64,000 nucleotides of DNA from Alphaproteobacteria bacterium (GTDB lineage Bacteria; Pseudomonadota; Alphaproteobacteria; DSM-16000; Inquilinaceae). Of this stretch, positions 18,725-31,029 are shown piece after piece. Where the stretch lies: positions 31,757 to 95,756 of the forward strand of contig JANQIX010000008.1 of NCBI GenBank assembly GCA_028281925.1, given 5' to 3'. Numbering within the stretch: position 1 is the stretch's first letter; each line of letters starts with the position of its first letter. The translations under genes were made by a program, and so were the position numbers. The notes beneath the pieces were generated by a model. The model did not search any database, was not told the DNA's origin, and saw nothing but the letters and a program-made list of their open reading frames with translations.

Positions 18725-19615
18725 CTAGGATCCTGTAGCCCGATGTTCGGCGCTCGGCGGACGGCCAAAGGTCGCGCGAAAGTCGCGGCTGAAATGCGCG
18801 GCGCTTGTGTAGCCCGTCGCGTGGGCGGCCTCCGCGACGCTTGCGCCCTGGTCGCTGAGCAAGCTCCGAGCGCGGAGCAGCCTGCGCCGCTTCAGATACT
18901 GGAGCGGCGAGACGCCGAAGGCTTCGCGAAAGCGCCGGTAGAAGGTCGCGGGGCTCATGCCGGTCTCTGCCGCCATCTGCTCGACATTCCGATCGCGGCA
19001 GGGATCCCGATCGAGACGGCGCAACAGCGCGGCGATGCGCGCCTCCGGCCGATCCGGCCGCGTCTGCGCCATCAGCACCCGGCCGTGACGATCCTGAAGC
19101 GCATGGAAGAAGACCTCGCGCAATGTGGCCGGAGCCAGAAGCTGCGCCTGCGCGTGATCGCAGAGCTGCGTCGCCAGGCGCGAAACGGCGTCCAGCATGG
19201 CCGGCGAAAGCGGCAACGGCTCTACGCCGAGCGTAACCGGCGTCGCGCACGACGCAGAGTCTGTTTCGGCGAGGCCGGCAGCGAGTTCCCGCAGCATCGC
19301 CTGCTCAGCGTGCAGAAAGATCCCGACCATCGGTTCATCCGGCGTGGCTTCCGTTTCGCAATCGAAGCAGACCGGCAGCCCTACAGCGAGATAGGAACCT
19401 GCGCCGTAGACGAATGTCGCGCCATTGAGAAAGCCGGTCTTTCGCCCGGAGACGATGACGGCGATCCCCGGATCGTAATAGAGCGGGACGCGCGGTATCG
19501 GATGGTCCGACCAGAAGACCTGCGCTCCCGGCAGCCGTGTCGCCGAGAAACCCGGCTGCGTGGTTCCGGCCTCGTGGCGAAGGCGGCGCAGCCGCTCTTT
19601 GAGACAGTCGTTCAT
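18725..19615 (-). CDS. AraC-family transcriptional regulator
   Basis: A 296-residue regulator from ATG 19615; a GTG 18 bases further up is an alternative. The N-terminal half resembles the AraC-type N-terminal sensor domain (SDHPIPRVPLYYDPGIAVIVSG, GSYLAVGLPVCFD). The C-terminal 90 residues carry two helix-turn-helix motifs: VEQMAAETGMSPATFYRRF with GVSPLQYLKRRRL, and SVAEAAHATGYTSAAHFSRDF. It is divergent from the alpha/beta hydrolase at 19783 across 167 bp, the usual arrangement for a regulator and its target, so it probably controls that gene. Confidence 0.9.
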   Translation of the reverse strand: MNDCLKERLRRLRHEAGTTQPGFSATRLPGAQVFWSDHPIPRVPLYYDPGIAVIVSGRKTGFLNGATFVYGAGSYLAVGLPVCFDCETEATPDEPMVGIFLHAEQAMLRELAAGLAETDSASCATPVTLGVEPLPLSPAMLDAVSRLATQLCDHAQAQLLAPATLREVFFHALQDRHGRVLMAQTRPDRPEARIAALLRRLDRDPCRDRNVEQMAAETGMSPATFYRRFREAFGVSPLQYLKRRRLLRARSLLSDQGASVAEAAHATGYTSAAHFSRDFRATFGRPPSAEHRATGS

Positions 19616-19782
19616 GTATCCCAATCCGGTCACCGTGAGAGGAATGTCAAGCGCTGGGGCGCATCTGAGCCTTGATCATCGTGAACATGAGAGGATCCGT
19701 CATAGCTTTGACAGGAACCGTCATTCCGGCCGCGCCTTGTGCCGGTTAGCTTCATGGTCGTCCGCAGCGAGAGGAGAGACGG

Positions 19783-20718
19783 ATGACCGCCGAGCAGACG
19801 ATCCCCGAGGACAAGCTGGCCGTCGTAAAGTACCTGGCGCATTTCGCCGTCAAGCCGATGTTCCGCACGCCTGTCCACAAGACGCCGGCGGACCACGGCA
19901 TCGAGGCATGGGAGGACGTGTTTTTCCCCTCCGCGGACGGCACGCCGCTGGAGGGATGGTACGTGCCCGCGGTCGGCGGCGAGAGCGACCGGCTGATCAT
20001 CATGAATCACCCGATGCCGATGAGCCGCTCGGGCTTCACGGGCCACTGGGGCGAGCCATGGAGCACGGTCGACGCCATCGAGATCGACTTCGTCGCGCAT
20101 ATCGCCCACCTCGCGCGAGCCGGCTACAACGTGCTGGCCTATGACCTGCGCAACCACGGCACCTCGGGCTCGGCCAATGGCGGGGTCTGCGGCATTGGCC
20201 GCTACGAGTGGCGTGACTGTATCGGCGCGAAAGCCTATGTAGACACGCATTCCAAGCTCTCGGGCATGACGCTCGGCCTTTACAGCCAGTGCACCGGCGG
20301 CAACGCACAGTACGAGGCGATCTCGCGCCATCCCGAGATGTTCGAGAATGTCCGCTGCATGCTAAGCCCGCTGGTGGTGTCGATGTCCGCGCTGATGGGC
20401 CAGTTCGCCAGCCTGCAGGGCGTTGGCGAGCACATGGATGCGATGGATGCGGAGCAGAAAAAGCTCGGGGGTTTCACCAACGCCGAGATGACGCCGCACC
20501 TCTTCGCCGCCGATGTGAAGATGCCGACTTTCATCGTTCAGGTGAAGGACGACCTCTGGACAACACCTGCCGACGGCCAGAAGACCTTCGACCTTCTCGG
20601 CGCCAAAGAGAAGGAGCTGTTCTGGATCGAAGGCACCAGCCGGCGCTTCGACGGCTACAACTACTTCGGCAGGAACCCCGAGCGCATGATCGCGTGGTTC
20701 AACATGCACATGAGTTGA
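19783..20718 (+). CDS. Alpha/beta hydrolase with cysteine at the nucleophile elbow
   Basis: A 311-residue cytoplasmic hydrolase-fold protein. An oxyanion region IIMNHPMPMSRSG and AYDLRNHGTSGSANGG precede the nucleophile elbow LGLYSQCTGGN. There the usual G-x-S-x-G is replaced by S-x-C-x-G, so a cysteine nucleophile like that of dienelactone hydrolases is likely. An acidic residue follows in VKDDLWTTP. I cannot point to a clear catalytic histidine; the C-terminal block is IEGTSRRFDGYNYF. ATG 19783 follows GAGAGGAGAG. It is paired with the divergent AraC regulator and followed 16 bp later by a broken quinone reductase gene. Substrate unknown. Confidence 0.82.
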   Translation: MTAEQTIPEDKLAVVKYLAHFAVKPMFRTPVHKTPADHGIEAWEDVFFPSADGTPLEGWYVPAVGGESDRLIIMNHPMPMSRSGFTGHWGEPWSTVDAIEIDFVAHIAHLARAGYNVLAYDLRNHGTSGSANGGVCGIGRYEWRDCIGAKAYVDTHSKLSGMTLGLYSQCTGGNAQYEAISRHPEMFENVRCMLSPLVVSMSALMGQFASLQGVGEHMDAMDAEQKKLGGFTNAEMTPHLFAADVKMPTFIVQVKDDLWTTPADGQKTFDLLGAKEKELFWIEGTSRRFDGYNYFGRNPERMIAWFNMHMS

Positions 20719-20734
20719 GGGGCGGCTTAGACCG

Positions 20735-21263
20735 ATGCGGAAGGCCTTCATCATCAACGCGCATCACCACTATGACTTCTCGAAAGGGTTGCTGAACGCC
20801 AAGATTGTCCGGTGCATCACGAGCGAACTGGAGCAGAAGGACCATGAGGTCCGCTCGACGGCCACTGATGCTGACTGGGGTGGTGGCGGCGGAGCTGGAA
20901 AAGCACCAATAGGCCAGTCTGATCATCGTCCAGTCGCCGGTGAACTGGATGGGCGTGCCCTGGCCCATGAAGAAGGATATGGACGAGATCTACACCGCCG
21001 GGATCTCCGGCGCGCTCTGCCATCGCGACGGCCGTACGTCCGAGGTGCCGAAGGACGGCTACGGCTCGGGCGGCCTGCTCGGCGGCAAGAAGTATGTGCT
21101 TTCGCTGACGTTCAACGCGCCGAAGGAGGCGTCCGACGACCGCTTCCAGTATCTGTTTCAGGGCAAGGGCGTCGACGAACTGTGGTTTCCCATGCGCATG
21201 AGCTTCCGGTTCTTCACTATGGAGGCTCGGCGATGCCTTGATGCCCGCCATCCCGAGACATGA
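20735..21263 (+). pseudogene. Broken MdaB/YwrO-like NAD(P)H quinone reductase
   Basis: The flavodoxin-like N-terminus MRKAFIINAHHHYDF...GLLNAKIV is followed near 20875 by a frameshift. In the new frame, AAELEKHQ meets an in-frame TAG at 20926-20928, where homologues have tryptophan, and then IIVQSPVNWMGVPWPMKKDMDEIYT continues well. The matching part runs on through GYGSGGLLGGKKY and LTFNAPKEA to RFFTMEA, then loses the expected C-terminus. Intact members are about 190-200 residues and reduce quinones with NAD(P)H. With a shift, a nonsense codon and a damaged end, the gene is very likely dead. Confidence 0.8.
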
Positions 21264-21294
21264 CCAGCCTTAGGGGCAGCAAGGCGGGGCGGGG

Positions 21295-24715
<3,421 letters not shown>

Positions 24716-25044
24716 AGTCCCGACCCGCTTTCGTTCGTCTCGTCCACCGTCACGCCCGTGCCCGGCGGGGGGAAGACTAGCCCTTCGCTTGCGAAGCATG
24801 CCATCGACCAGATCAATCCACTCGTGAATTTCCCGCGACAGGTGCTCGGACGCGGTTCGAGATGTCCTGTCTCTAGGTTCGGTCGACGGAGTGGCAGCAG
24901 CGAAGGGGTCGTTTTGACGATGGTGATCGGCGCATGTGCCGTCGACGGCATCTGCATGAAGCCGCATCCCTTTGCTGCCGGTGTGCCGAAAAACCCCGGT
25001 GGTCCCTCCGCGGGCCGTTTCTCTGCGAACGATGGCGACGGTCG
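24716..25044. promoter_or_regulatory. Divergent promoter region between glgP and an MFS gene
   Basis: This 329-bp gap separates two divergent genes and must hold both promoters. I see no clear operator, hairpin or small gene in it; frames across it lack recognisable protein sequence. Confidence 0.4.
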
Positions 25045-26340
25045 ATGCGGTCCCTGCTGCTTTCCGTCACGGCGCTGATTTCAAGCCTGTTCCTGCTACT
25101 GGCGGGCAACAGCCTGCAATTCGTCGTGCTGGGCCTGCGGGCGGATGCCGAAGGCTTTGCGCTGACCACCATCGGGGCGATGACTGCCGGGTACTATGTC
25201 GGCTATGCCGTCGGGTCGCTGCGCGCGTCGGCCGTGGTGGCGGCGATCGGGCATATCCGCACCTTCGCTGCCCTCAGCTCTGTCATCTCCGCCGTGGTGC
25301 TAGCCCATGCCTTATGGGTGGACCCGGTGTTCTGGGTCGGTCTGCGGGTGATCACCGGCCTGTGCTTCGCCGGCCTGGCCACCGTCGTGGAAAGCTGGCT
25401 GAACGCCCGCGCCACGCGGGAAGTGCGCGGCCGGCTGCTGGCGATTGCCAGCATCGCCGCGATATCAGGCTATGCCGTGGGGCCGCTGTTCACGGCGCTG
25501 GGGTCGGTCGACGGCTACCTGTTGTTCGTGATCGCATCGATCCTGATGTCGGTGGCGCTGGTGCCGGTCACGGTCACGCGCGCACCGGTACCGCTGCAGC
25601 CGGGCGACGGCCGGCCGCGGGCGGACTATTCGCTGCGCCGCCTGTTCCGCGAAACGCCGTTGGGATTGGTAGGGTGTATGGCCATCGGTGCCGTGCAGGG
25701 GTCGATCCTCGGCCTCGGCGCGGTGTTCGGTGGCCGCATCGGCCTGAGCGACACGCAGGCGTCGCTGTTCGTCACTGGCGTGCTGGTGATGGGCATGGCG
25801 GCACAGTATCCATTCGGCTGGCTGTCCGACCGGTTCGACCGTCGCGCGGTCGTGGCGGGGGCAACGCTCACTTTGGGCGCTGGCGCGGCCTTGGTGGTCG
25901 CGCTGTTCACCATGGTGGGGCCGGTACTGCCCGTGATCGTGCTGGCCGCGACGGTCGCCGGGGTGGCGGCCATGCCGCTCTATCCCATCGTGATCGCCCA
26001 TGTGAACGACCGGCTGCCGGAGAGTTCCATCGTGCCGGCGGCAGCGACGCTGATCTTAAGCTTCTCCATCGGATCGGCGCTGGTCGGCCCGGTTGCGTCA
26101 GCGGCGATGGACCATGCCGGGCCGGGGGCCCTCTTCGGCGTCATGGCCGTCATCCTGGTCGGGCTCGGCCTTTTCACCGTCTACCGCATGGCCCGCCGTG
26201 AAGCACCCATGACCGTGACGGATGACGAAACCGCCGTGGTGGCTGCCACGCCCGCGCTGCTGCCGATGGATCTGGTCGAAACGGAGCAGCAGCTTACCTT
26301 CGACTTCGACGACGCAGAGCGGGCCGCCGGGGTTCCTTAA
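25045..26340 (+). CDS. MFS transporter (YcaD/UmuC-like sugar/drug permease type)
   Basis: A 431-residue membrane protein with about 12 hydrophobic segments. After the first helix come SLQFVVLGLRA and the family motif GYYVGYAVGSLRA; WLNARATREVRGRLLA follows helix 5. The MFS loop motif appears as GWLSDRFDRRAVVAG between helices 8 and 9. ATG 25045 is taken because the upstream part of the frame is low-quality cysteine/arginine-rich sequence. An acidic cytoplasmic tail (about 400-431) is unusual. The YcaD-like group has no firmly known substrate, so this is left open. Confidence 0.85.
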   Translation: MRSLLLSVTALISSLFLLLAGNSLQFVVLGLRADAEGFALTTIGAMTAGYYVGYAVGSLRASAVVAAIGHIRTFAALSSVISAVVLAHALWVDPVFWVGLRVITGLCFAGLATVVESWLNARATREVRGRLLAIASIAAISGYAVGPLFTALGSVDGYLLFVIASILMSVALVPVTVTRAPVPLQPGDGRPRADYSLRRLFRETPLGLVGCMAIGAVQGSILGLGAVFGGRIGLSDTQASLFVTGVLVMGMAAQYPFGWLSDRFDRRAVVAGATLTLGAGAALVVALFTMVGPVLPVIVLAATVAGVAAMPLYPIVIAHVNDRLPESSIVPAAATLILSFSIGSALVGPVASAAMDHAGPGALFGVMAVILVGLGLFTVYRMARREAPMTVTDDETAVVAATPALLPMDLVETEQQLTFDFDDAERAAGVP

Positions 26341-26342
26341 GG

Positions 26343-27188
26343 TCAGGCGGCCGCCACGCAGGTCTGCTGCTGGGTGCCCAGGCCCTCGACGCCCAGGCGT
26401 ACGACATCGCCGGCCTTCAGATAGACCGGCGGCTTCTGCCCCAGGCCGACGCCCGGCGGCGTGCCCGTGGAGACAACGTCGCCCGGCTGCAGGCTCATGA
26501 ATCGGCTGAGATAGCTGACCAGATGGGCGACGCCGAAGACCATCGTCTCGGTGTGGCCGTCCTGATACCGGTGGCCGTTCACCTCAAGCCAGAGGCGCAG
26601 CGCCTGTGGATCCACCACCTCGTCCGCCGTCACCAGCCAGGGGCCGATCGGGCCGAAGGTGTCTGCGCTCTTGCCCTTCACCCATTGGCCGGTGCCTTCG
26701 ATCTGGAAGGCCCGCTCGCTCACATCGTGGCTGACGCAGTATCCGGCGACATGGTCCATGGCCTGCTCGACGGGCACGTACTTGGCCGGCTTGCCGATGA
26801 CGACGCCCAGTTCGACCTCCCAGTCCGTCTTGGTGGAGCCGCGCGGGATCTCCAGATCGTCATACGGACCGGAGATCGCGCTGGTCGCCTTCATGAACAG
26901 CACCGGTTCCGCAGGGACCGCCAATCCGGATTCGGCGGCATGGTCTGAATAGTTCAGGCCGATGCACATGAACTTGCCGACCCGGCCAACGCACGGGCCG
27001 ACGCGCTGCGTCCCCTCAACCAGCGGCAATGCGGCCGGATCGAGAGCCGCCAGGCGTCCCAGGCTGTCCGGCAGCAGCGCGTCCCCTGCGATGTCGTCCA
27101 CCACGCCTGAGAGATCGCGAATCCGCCCACCGGCATCCAGCAGCCCGGGCTTCTCCCCACCTTTCGGTCCGTAGCGCAGCAGTTTCAT
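26343..27188 (-). CDS. Fumarylacetoacetate-hydrolase-family protein
   Basis: A 281-residue FAH-fold enzyme. Conserved parts are KFMCIGLNYSDHAAESG, PVLFMKATSAISGP, the metal-site segment TDWEVELGVVIGK, YCVSHDVSERAFQ, GKSADTFGPIGPWL and MSLQPGDVVSTGTPPGVGLG. Such proteins hydrolyse or decarboxylate 2,4-diketo or 2-keto acids. Together with the SDR gene 34 bp upstream, it resembles the 2,4-diketo-3-deoxy-L-fuconate hydrolase/dehydrogenase pair of non-phosphorylative L-fucose-type sugar-acid breakdown. That substrate is inference. ATG 27188 avoids overlap with the SDR gene. Confidence 0.87.
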   Translation of the reverse strand: MKLLRYGPKGGEKPGLLDAGGRIRDLSGVVDDIAGDALLPDSLGRLAALDPAALPLVEGTQRVGPCVGRVGKFMCIGLNYSDHAAESGLAVPAEPVLFMKATSAISGPYDDLEIPRGSTKTDWEVELGVVIGKPAKYVPVEQAMDHVAGYCVSHDVSERAFQIEGTGQWVKGKSADTFGPIGPWLVTADEVVDPQALRLWLEVNGHRYQDGHTETMVFGVAHLVSYLSRFMSLQPGDVVSTGTPPGVGLGQKPPVYLKAGDVVRLGVEGLGTQQQTCVAAA

Positions 27189-27222
27189 AGGCAATGTCCT
27201 TCCCGGTCGGATTGGATGCGCG

Positions 27223-27966
27223 TCAGGTGGTCCAGCCGCCGTCGATGATGTGAGCAGCACCGGTGGTGAAAGCGGACTCGTCGGAGGCCAGATAGACCGC
27301 CAGCGCCGCGATCTCTTCCGGCCGGCCGACCCGCCCCATGGGCTGGCGGGCGATGAAGGCGGCGAGTGCCGCGTCCGGATCGTCTGCGGCGCGGACGCGT
27401 CCCTCCCAGGACGGAGAGTGCACCGTGCCCGGACAGATGGCGTTGCAGCGGATGCCGCGGCCGGTGAAATCGGCGGCGATTGCCTTGGTCATGCCGATCA
27501 CGGCGGCCTTCGCCGCCCCATAGACGAAGCGGTTGGGCGCACCGATCACACTGCTGGCCACCGAAGAGACGTTGATGATGCTGCCGCCGCCCGCGTCCAG
27601 CATGGCCGGCAGAAAGGCCCGCATCGTCCAGTACATGGACCGCACATTGACGTCGAACGACGCATTCCAGTCGGCATCCGTGCAGTCGAGGATCGTGCCC
27701 GTATGGACGATGCCGGCGCAGTTGAACAGCACGTCCGCCGTGCCAACTGCACGCGACAGTGCGGCGATGGCCGATGCGTCGGTCACATCCAGGCGCCGGG
27801 TTTCGATACCGGGAATATGGGCTGCCAGGGCGGCCAGTGCCGTTTCGTCGATGTCCGTGGCCCAGACCGTCGCCCCTTCGCGGGCGAAGGCCTCGGCCGT
27901 TGCCCTGCCGATGCCGGCGCCTGCGGCGGTCAGCACCGTCACTTTGCCGGCCAGTCGCCCGGTCAT
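27223..27966 (-). CDS. SDR-family NAD(P)-dependent dehydrogenase
   Basis: A 247-residue classical short-chain dehydrogenase. The cofactor motif TAAGAGIGRATAEAF, NCAG in LFNCAGIV, the catalytic Ser in INVSSVASS and Y-G-A-A-K in FVYGAAKAAV are all present. The C-terminal FTTGAAHIIDGGW is typical. WATDIDE places Asp after strand two, favouring NAD. It is followed by the FAH-family gene in the same direction, suggesting oxidation of a 2-keto-3-deoxy sugar acid followed by hydrolysis, as in L-fuconate pathways. No transporter or dehydratase of such a pathway is adjacent. Confidence 0.88.
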   Translation of the reverse strand: MTGRLAGKVTVLTAAGAGIGRATAEAFAREGATVWATDIDETALAALAAHIPGIETRRLDVTDASAIAALSRAVGTADVLFNCAGIVHTGTILDCTDADWNASFDVNVRSMYWTMRAFLPAMLDAGGGSIINVSSVASSVIGAPNRFVYGAAKAAVIGMTKAIAADFTGRGIRCNAICPGTVHSPSWEGRVRAADDPDAALAAFIARQPMGRVGRPEEIAALAVYLASDESAFTTGAAHIIDGGWTT

Positions 27967-28433
27967 GGGACAGCCTCTCCGATTGGGTATTCACTGGTCA
28001 GTGACATAGCCGCTGATCCGATCCGATGCGAGGAAAACGTACACGAGGTCGCTCGCTTTCCATTGCGCTGGCGATCGGTCTCGCGGTCGGTGTCGATCGG
28101 AATGGATTTCGAGTAATCAATCGGCTGCCAATGATATCGTGTCTTGTAGAGTCCCGTGACCAGATTAGGTCCGTCAATGCGCGCAAATGCCCACGCGCGT
28201 TGCGGTTTCTGCATTATTCGATGAAAATAGGTAATAAGGTAGCAATTTTGCCCGCCTATTTGGCAGAGCAAACCATTTTGTCTCAAAATATTCAGGCAAT
28301 TACTAACGAACTGACAATCTGTCGCATCTTTTTTATGGAATAATCGCCTCCTTTGGTTGTTTTCTTAACGGAGAAGACTGTCGCCGCTGGGCGGAACAGT
28401 CCTATGGCTCGAGCACTCAGGCAGGGTAACGCG
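27967..28433. other. 467-bp AT-rich gap with divergent promoters
   Basis: The gap lies between the SDR gene (leftward) and the GNAT gene (rightward). From about 28100 to 28360 it is strongly AT-rich for this genome. Frames are present on both strands but none looks like protein. I see no hairpin with T-run and no clear operator. It most likely carries the promoters of both flanking genes. Confidence 0.4.
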
Positions 28434-29102
28434 ATGACACATCATTCGACGGCACGACCGGTCGCCGATCTTGGTCATGCAGATCTCTCGTTTTCTCTTC
28501 TTCAACTGGCGATCGCCCAGCGCGTTGCCAGTGATCTCGTTCTCCGGCCCGCCGAACCGGCGGATGCCGACACGCTGGTGGATCTCTGGCACGACGGCTG
28601 GCACAGGACGCATGCACCGCTGGCGCCGCCGGAACTGGTGGAGCGCAGAACCTGGGAAGACTTCCAGTCCCGGATTGGCAGCCGCCTGCCGCAGGCCACG
28701 GTCGCGGAGGTCGACAAGACGATTGTGGGCTTCTGCTCGATCAAGCAGAGCGAGATCGACCAGCTCTATGTTGCACCGTTGGCCTGGGGTACAGGAACCG
28801 CTCAGGCCCTGTTGCAGGATGGCCTGGCCCGACTGGCGCGCAACGGTGTCACTGTGGCGTCCCTGATCTGTGCCATCGGCAACTGGCGCGCGGCCCGCTT
28901 CTACGAAAAGATGGGTTGGGTCAATGCGGGCGTCGTCACGCTGATGACCGAGACGTCGAGCGGTCCGCTGCAGGTGAACGGCTGGCGCCTGGAGAAGTCG
29001 CTTGCCACGCCGGCCGAACAGCGCCGCGAAGACGCCTACGCCGTGCTGATCCATGTGGCACAGCCCCGGCGTCATTTCTTCAACCCGGCGAAGATGGCGT
29101 GA
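28434..29102 (+). CDS. GNAT-family N-acetyltransferase
   Basis: A 222-residue acetyltransferase. ATG 28434 follows AGGG (28423-28426); the longer upstream frame has no support. The GNAT core is LRPAEPADADTLVDLW, then IDQLYVAPLAWGTGTAQALL, the acetyl-CoA pyrophosphate loop in slightly altered form (usual Q/RxxGxG/A), and ICAIGNWRAARFYEKMGW. A non-GNAT extension of about 35 residues leads and one of about 30 trails. Substrate unknown. Its 3' end overlaps the convergent methyltransferase gene by 31 bp. Confidence 0.82.
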   Translation: MTHHSTARPVADLGHADLSFSLLQLAIAQRVASDLVLRPAEPADADTLVDLWHDGWHRTHAPLAPPELVERRTWEDFQSRIGSRLPQATVAEVDKTIVGFCSIKQSEIDQLYVAPLAWGTGTAQALLQDGLARLARNGVTVASLICAIGNWRAARFYEKMGWVNAGVVTLMTETSSGPLQVNGWRLEKSLATPAEQRREDAYAVLIHVAQPRRHFFNPAKMA

Positions 29103-29833
29103 CCGGCATGCATCCAGTAGACATCCACATCGCGGAACCCTGACGCCTCCAACCAGCGCAACTGCTCGAAAATCGTCGACGGTTTGTCGACCGGGTCCGG
29201 CTGGGGCTGTTCGTAGAAGTTCCAGCCGGCATCACGGAAATAGGCATGGGCACCGGGTGTGCCCAGGTCCCGTTCCCGGTCGCGTACGGCTTGGTCCCAG
29301 AGATCGGCGGCGACGTGCCAGCCGGCTGCCGCTGCCGGTTTCACCAGATCAGCGATGACGAAGGCACCGCCGGGCAGGAGTGTGCGACCGACAGTCGCGA
29401 ACAGCGCCTGCTTGCCGGGTCCGTCGAGGTGGTGGATCGCCAGCGACGACACGCACGCCGCGGCTCGCAGCCCCTCGGCCCAAGAAGGATCCTCAAGGGC
29501 AAAGGGGGCGATCTCGGCGCGGCCGGCGTGGCGGGCCAGCGATCGTGCGGTCAGGGTCCGCATCGCCGCTGATCCGTCGAGGGCCAAGAGGCGCGACATC
29601 GGCAGGCGGTCGAGCAGGTGCGCCGCCAGCGTGCCGTCGCCGCACGCCAGTTCCACCACCAGCGGCTGTGCCCCGAAGTCGCCGGCCGAGAGGGCGTGGA
29701 CGAGGATTTCGGCCATGATGTGCCGTTGGCGCTGCCGATCCGGCACAAGGCATTCGCCGAAGTCCTGGAAGTCGCGGCTGAGATCCTCGGACCAGGTAAC
29801 GGTGGTGCCGGGGTCGCCGTCGGTGAGGGGCAA
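29072..29833 (-). CDS. Class I SAM-dependent methyltransferase
   Basis: A 253-residue methyltransferase. Motif I is VVELACGDGTLAAHLL and the acidic post-I residue is in LLALDGSAAM; VSSLAIHHLDGPGK and LLPGGAFVIADLVKP follow in family order. The C-terminus GHAIFAGLKK is common in this group. No ATG is in a suitable place; TTG 29833 is used because GGAGG lies seven bases upstream (29841-29845). Small-molecule methylation is likely, with substrate unknown. It is convergent with the GNAT gene, with overlapping 3' ends. Confidence 0.83.
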   Translation of the reverse strand: MPLTDGDPGTTVTWSEDLSRDFQDFGECLVPDRQRQRHIMAEILVHALSAGDFGAQPLVVELACGDGTLAAHLLDRLPMSRLLALDGSAAMRTLTARSLARHAGRAEIAPFALEDPSWAEGLRAAACVSSLAIHHLDGPGKQALFATVGRTLLPGGAFVIADLVKPAAAAGWHVAADLWDQAVRDRERDLGTPGAHAYFRDAGWNFYEQPQPDPVDKPSTIFEQLRWLEASGFRDVDVYWMHAGHAIFAGLKK

Positions 29834-30091
29834 GGACCTGCCTCCGGCTGGAATACGGAATGTGAACAGCGGCGAAGTCTATCATGGTTTGGTCCCAGCC
29901 ACAGGACCATGATCCGCGGATCCGGGAGGCATTCGTATGGCGCTGGCAACGCTCGTCGACTGCCGCTGGTCCAAAAGGACGACGCGATGTGTTCGCCGTC
30001 ACGGCGTCCGTTGTCGCTACCGATCATGTTGACCGCAATGGCCGGGCAACATGGCGCCGGACAGAACGCAATAGGGCGAAGGTCCGGAACG

Positions 30092-30253
30092 ATGCTGAAG
30101 ATGGCTGCCTCTCTGCTCGTGATCGTGGTGGCGTCGATCGTCTACCTGCAAGTGGCGCAGCCGGGTGGCCTCTGCGCGGCGATCGGTCATTCGCATCTTT
30201 GCGGCGACAAGGCCGGAGCTGTGGAGGCGTTGGGCGTCGCTGCCGCGGATTGA
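30092..30253 (+). CDS. Possible 53-residue membrane or exported peptide
   Basis: From ATG 30092 a short frame encodes one hydrophobic segment (MAASLLVIVVASIVYLQV) followed by a short tail with two cysteines (GLCAAIGHSHLCGDKAGA) and a stop before nnrU. A weak GGTCCGGAA precedes the start. It looks like a real small membrane or periplasmic protein, but there is no family to support it. The other bases between 29834 and 30333 show nothing recognisable. Confidence 0.45.
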   Translation: MLKMAASLLVIVVASIVYLQVAQPGGLCAAIGHSHLCGDKAGAVEALGVAAAD

Positions 30254-30333
30254 CCCGTCGGTCCGCCGCGGCCACCAATGGGTGGCGGTCCGTGAGGTGA
30301 CTCCTCCGCCGCTGGCCTTCACCGTTCGAGGCA

Positions 30334-31029
30334 ATGGCGATGTTGGAGTTCGGGATTGCTCTCGGCGTCTTTCTGACCGCCCATGTGGTGCCGTCTCGGC
30401 CCGTCGTGCGGCGGCGCCTTGTCGGGATTGCCGGCGAGGGGGCGTATCTGGCGGCCTATTCCGTCGTCTCGCTGGCCCTGCTCGTCTGGGTGATCCATGC
30501 CGCCGTAACGGCCCCGTATATCGGCCTCTGGTATCCGCGGCCTTGGCACTTTGTGGTCTCCGTGGCGGTGATGCCGCTGGCATTGGTGCTGCTGGTCGCC
30601 GGGCTGATGCAGCCCAATCCGCTGTCGGTGACGATCGTACGCGGCCCGTTCAAGGTGCACGGTCCCGGTATCGTCGCGGTGACGCGCCATCCGGTGCTGT
30701 GGGGATTCACCCTCTGGGGTGCGGCACACATCCTTCCGAACGGTGATGCGTCCTCCGTCATCCTGTTCGGTGGGCTGACGCTTTTCGCACTGGCCGGCAT
30801 TCCGATCCTCGACCGGCGGCGCCGGCGCACGCTGGGCGAAGACCGGTGGTCGGAGATAGCGACCGCGACCTCGGTTCTTCCGTTTGCGGCCCTTGTCGCC
30901 GGCCGTGCCCGCGTGCCACGCGACGCCCGCACCTGGGTGGGCGTGATCCTTGGCCTGGCCGCCTATGCCATGCTGCTCTTCGGCGGGCATCTCTGGCTGT
31001 TCGGCGCCGATCCGCTGGCGCTGCTTTAG
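30334..31029 (+). CDS. nnrU: NnrU-family membrane protein
   Basis: A 231-residue protein with about six hydrophobic segments and the NnrU hallmarks: FLTAHVVPSRPVVRRRL, YSVVSLALLVWVI, LYPRPWH-like WYPRPWHF, TRHPVLWGFTLWGAAHI and SVILFGGLTLFALAGI. NnrU was first linked to nitric oxide/nitrite metabolism, and in other bacteria related proteins take part in carotenoid isomerisation, so the role here is open. A second ATG at 30340 is possible. Confidence 0.85.
   Translation: MAMLEFGIALGVFLTAHVVPSRPVVRRRLVGIAGEGAYLAAYSVVSLALLVWVIHAAVTAPYIGLWYPRPWHFVVSVAVMPLALVLLVAGLMQPNPLSVTIVRGPFKVHGPGIVAVTRHPVLWGFTLWGAAHILPNGDASSVILFGGLTLFALAGIPILDRRRRRTLGEDRWSEIATATSVLPFAALVAGRARVPRDARTWVGVILGLAAYAMLLFGGHLWLFGADPLALL

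Noticed and set aside
28026..28343. A 105-codon frame in the AT-rich gap at 28 kb
   Set aside because: No ribosome site, no recognisable domain, and it overlaps an equally long frame on the other strand; probably non-coding.
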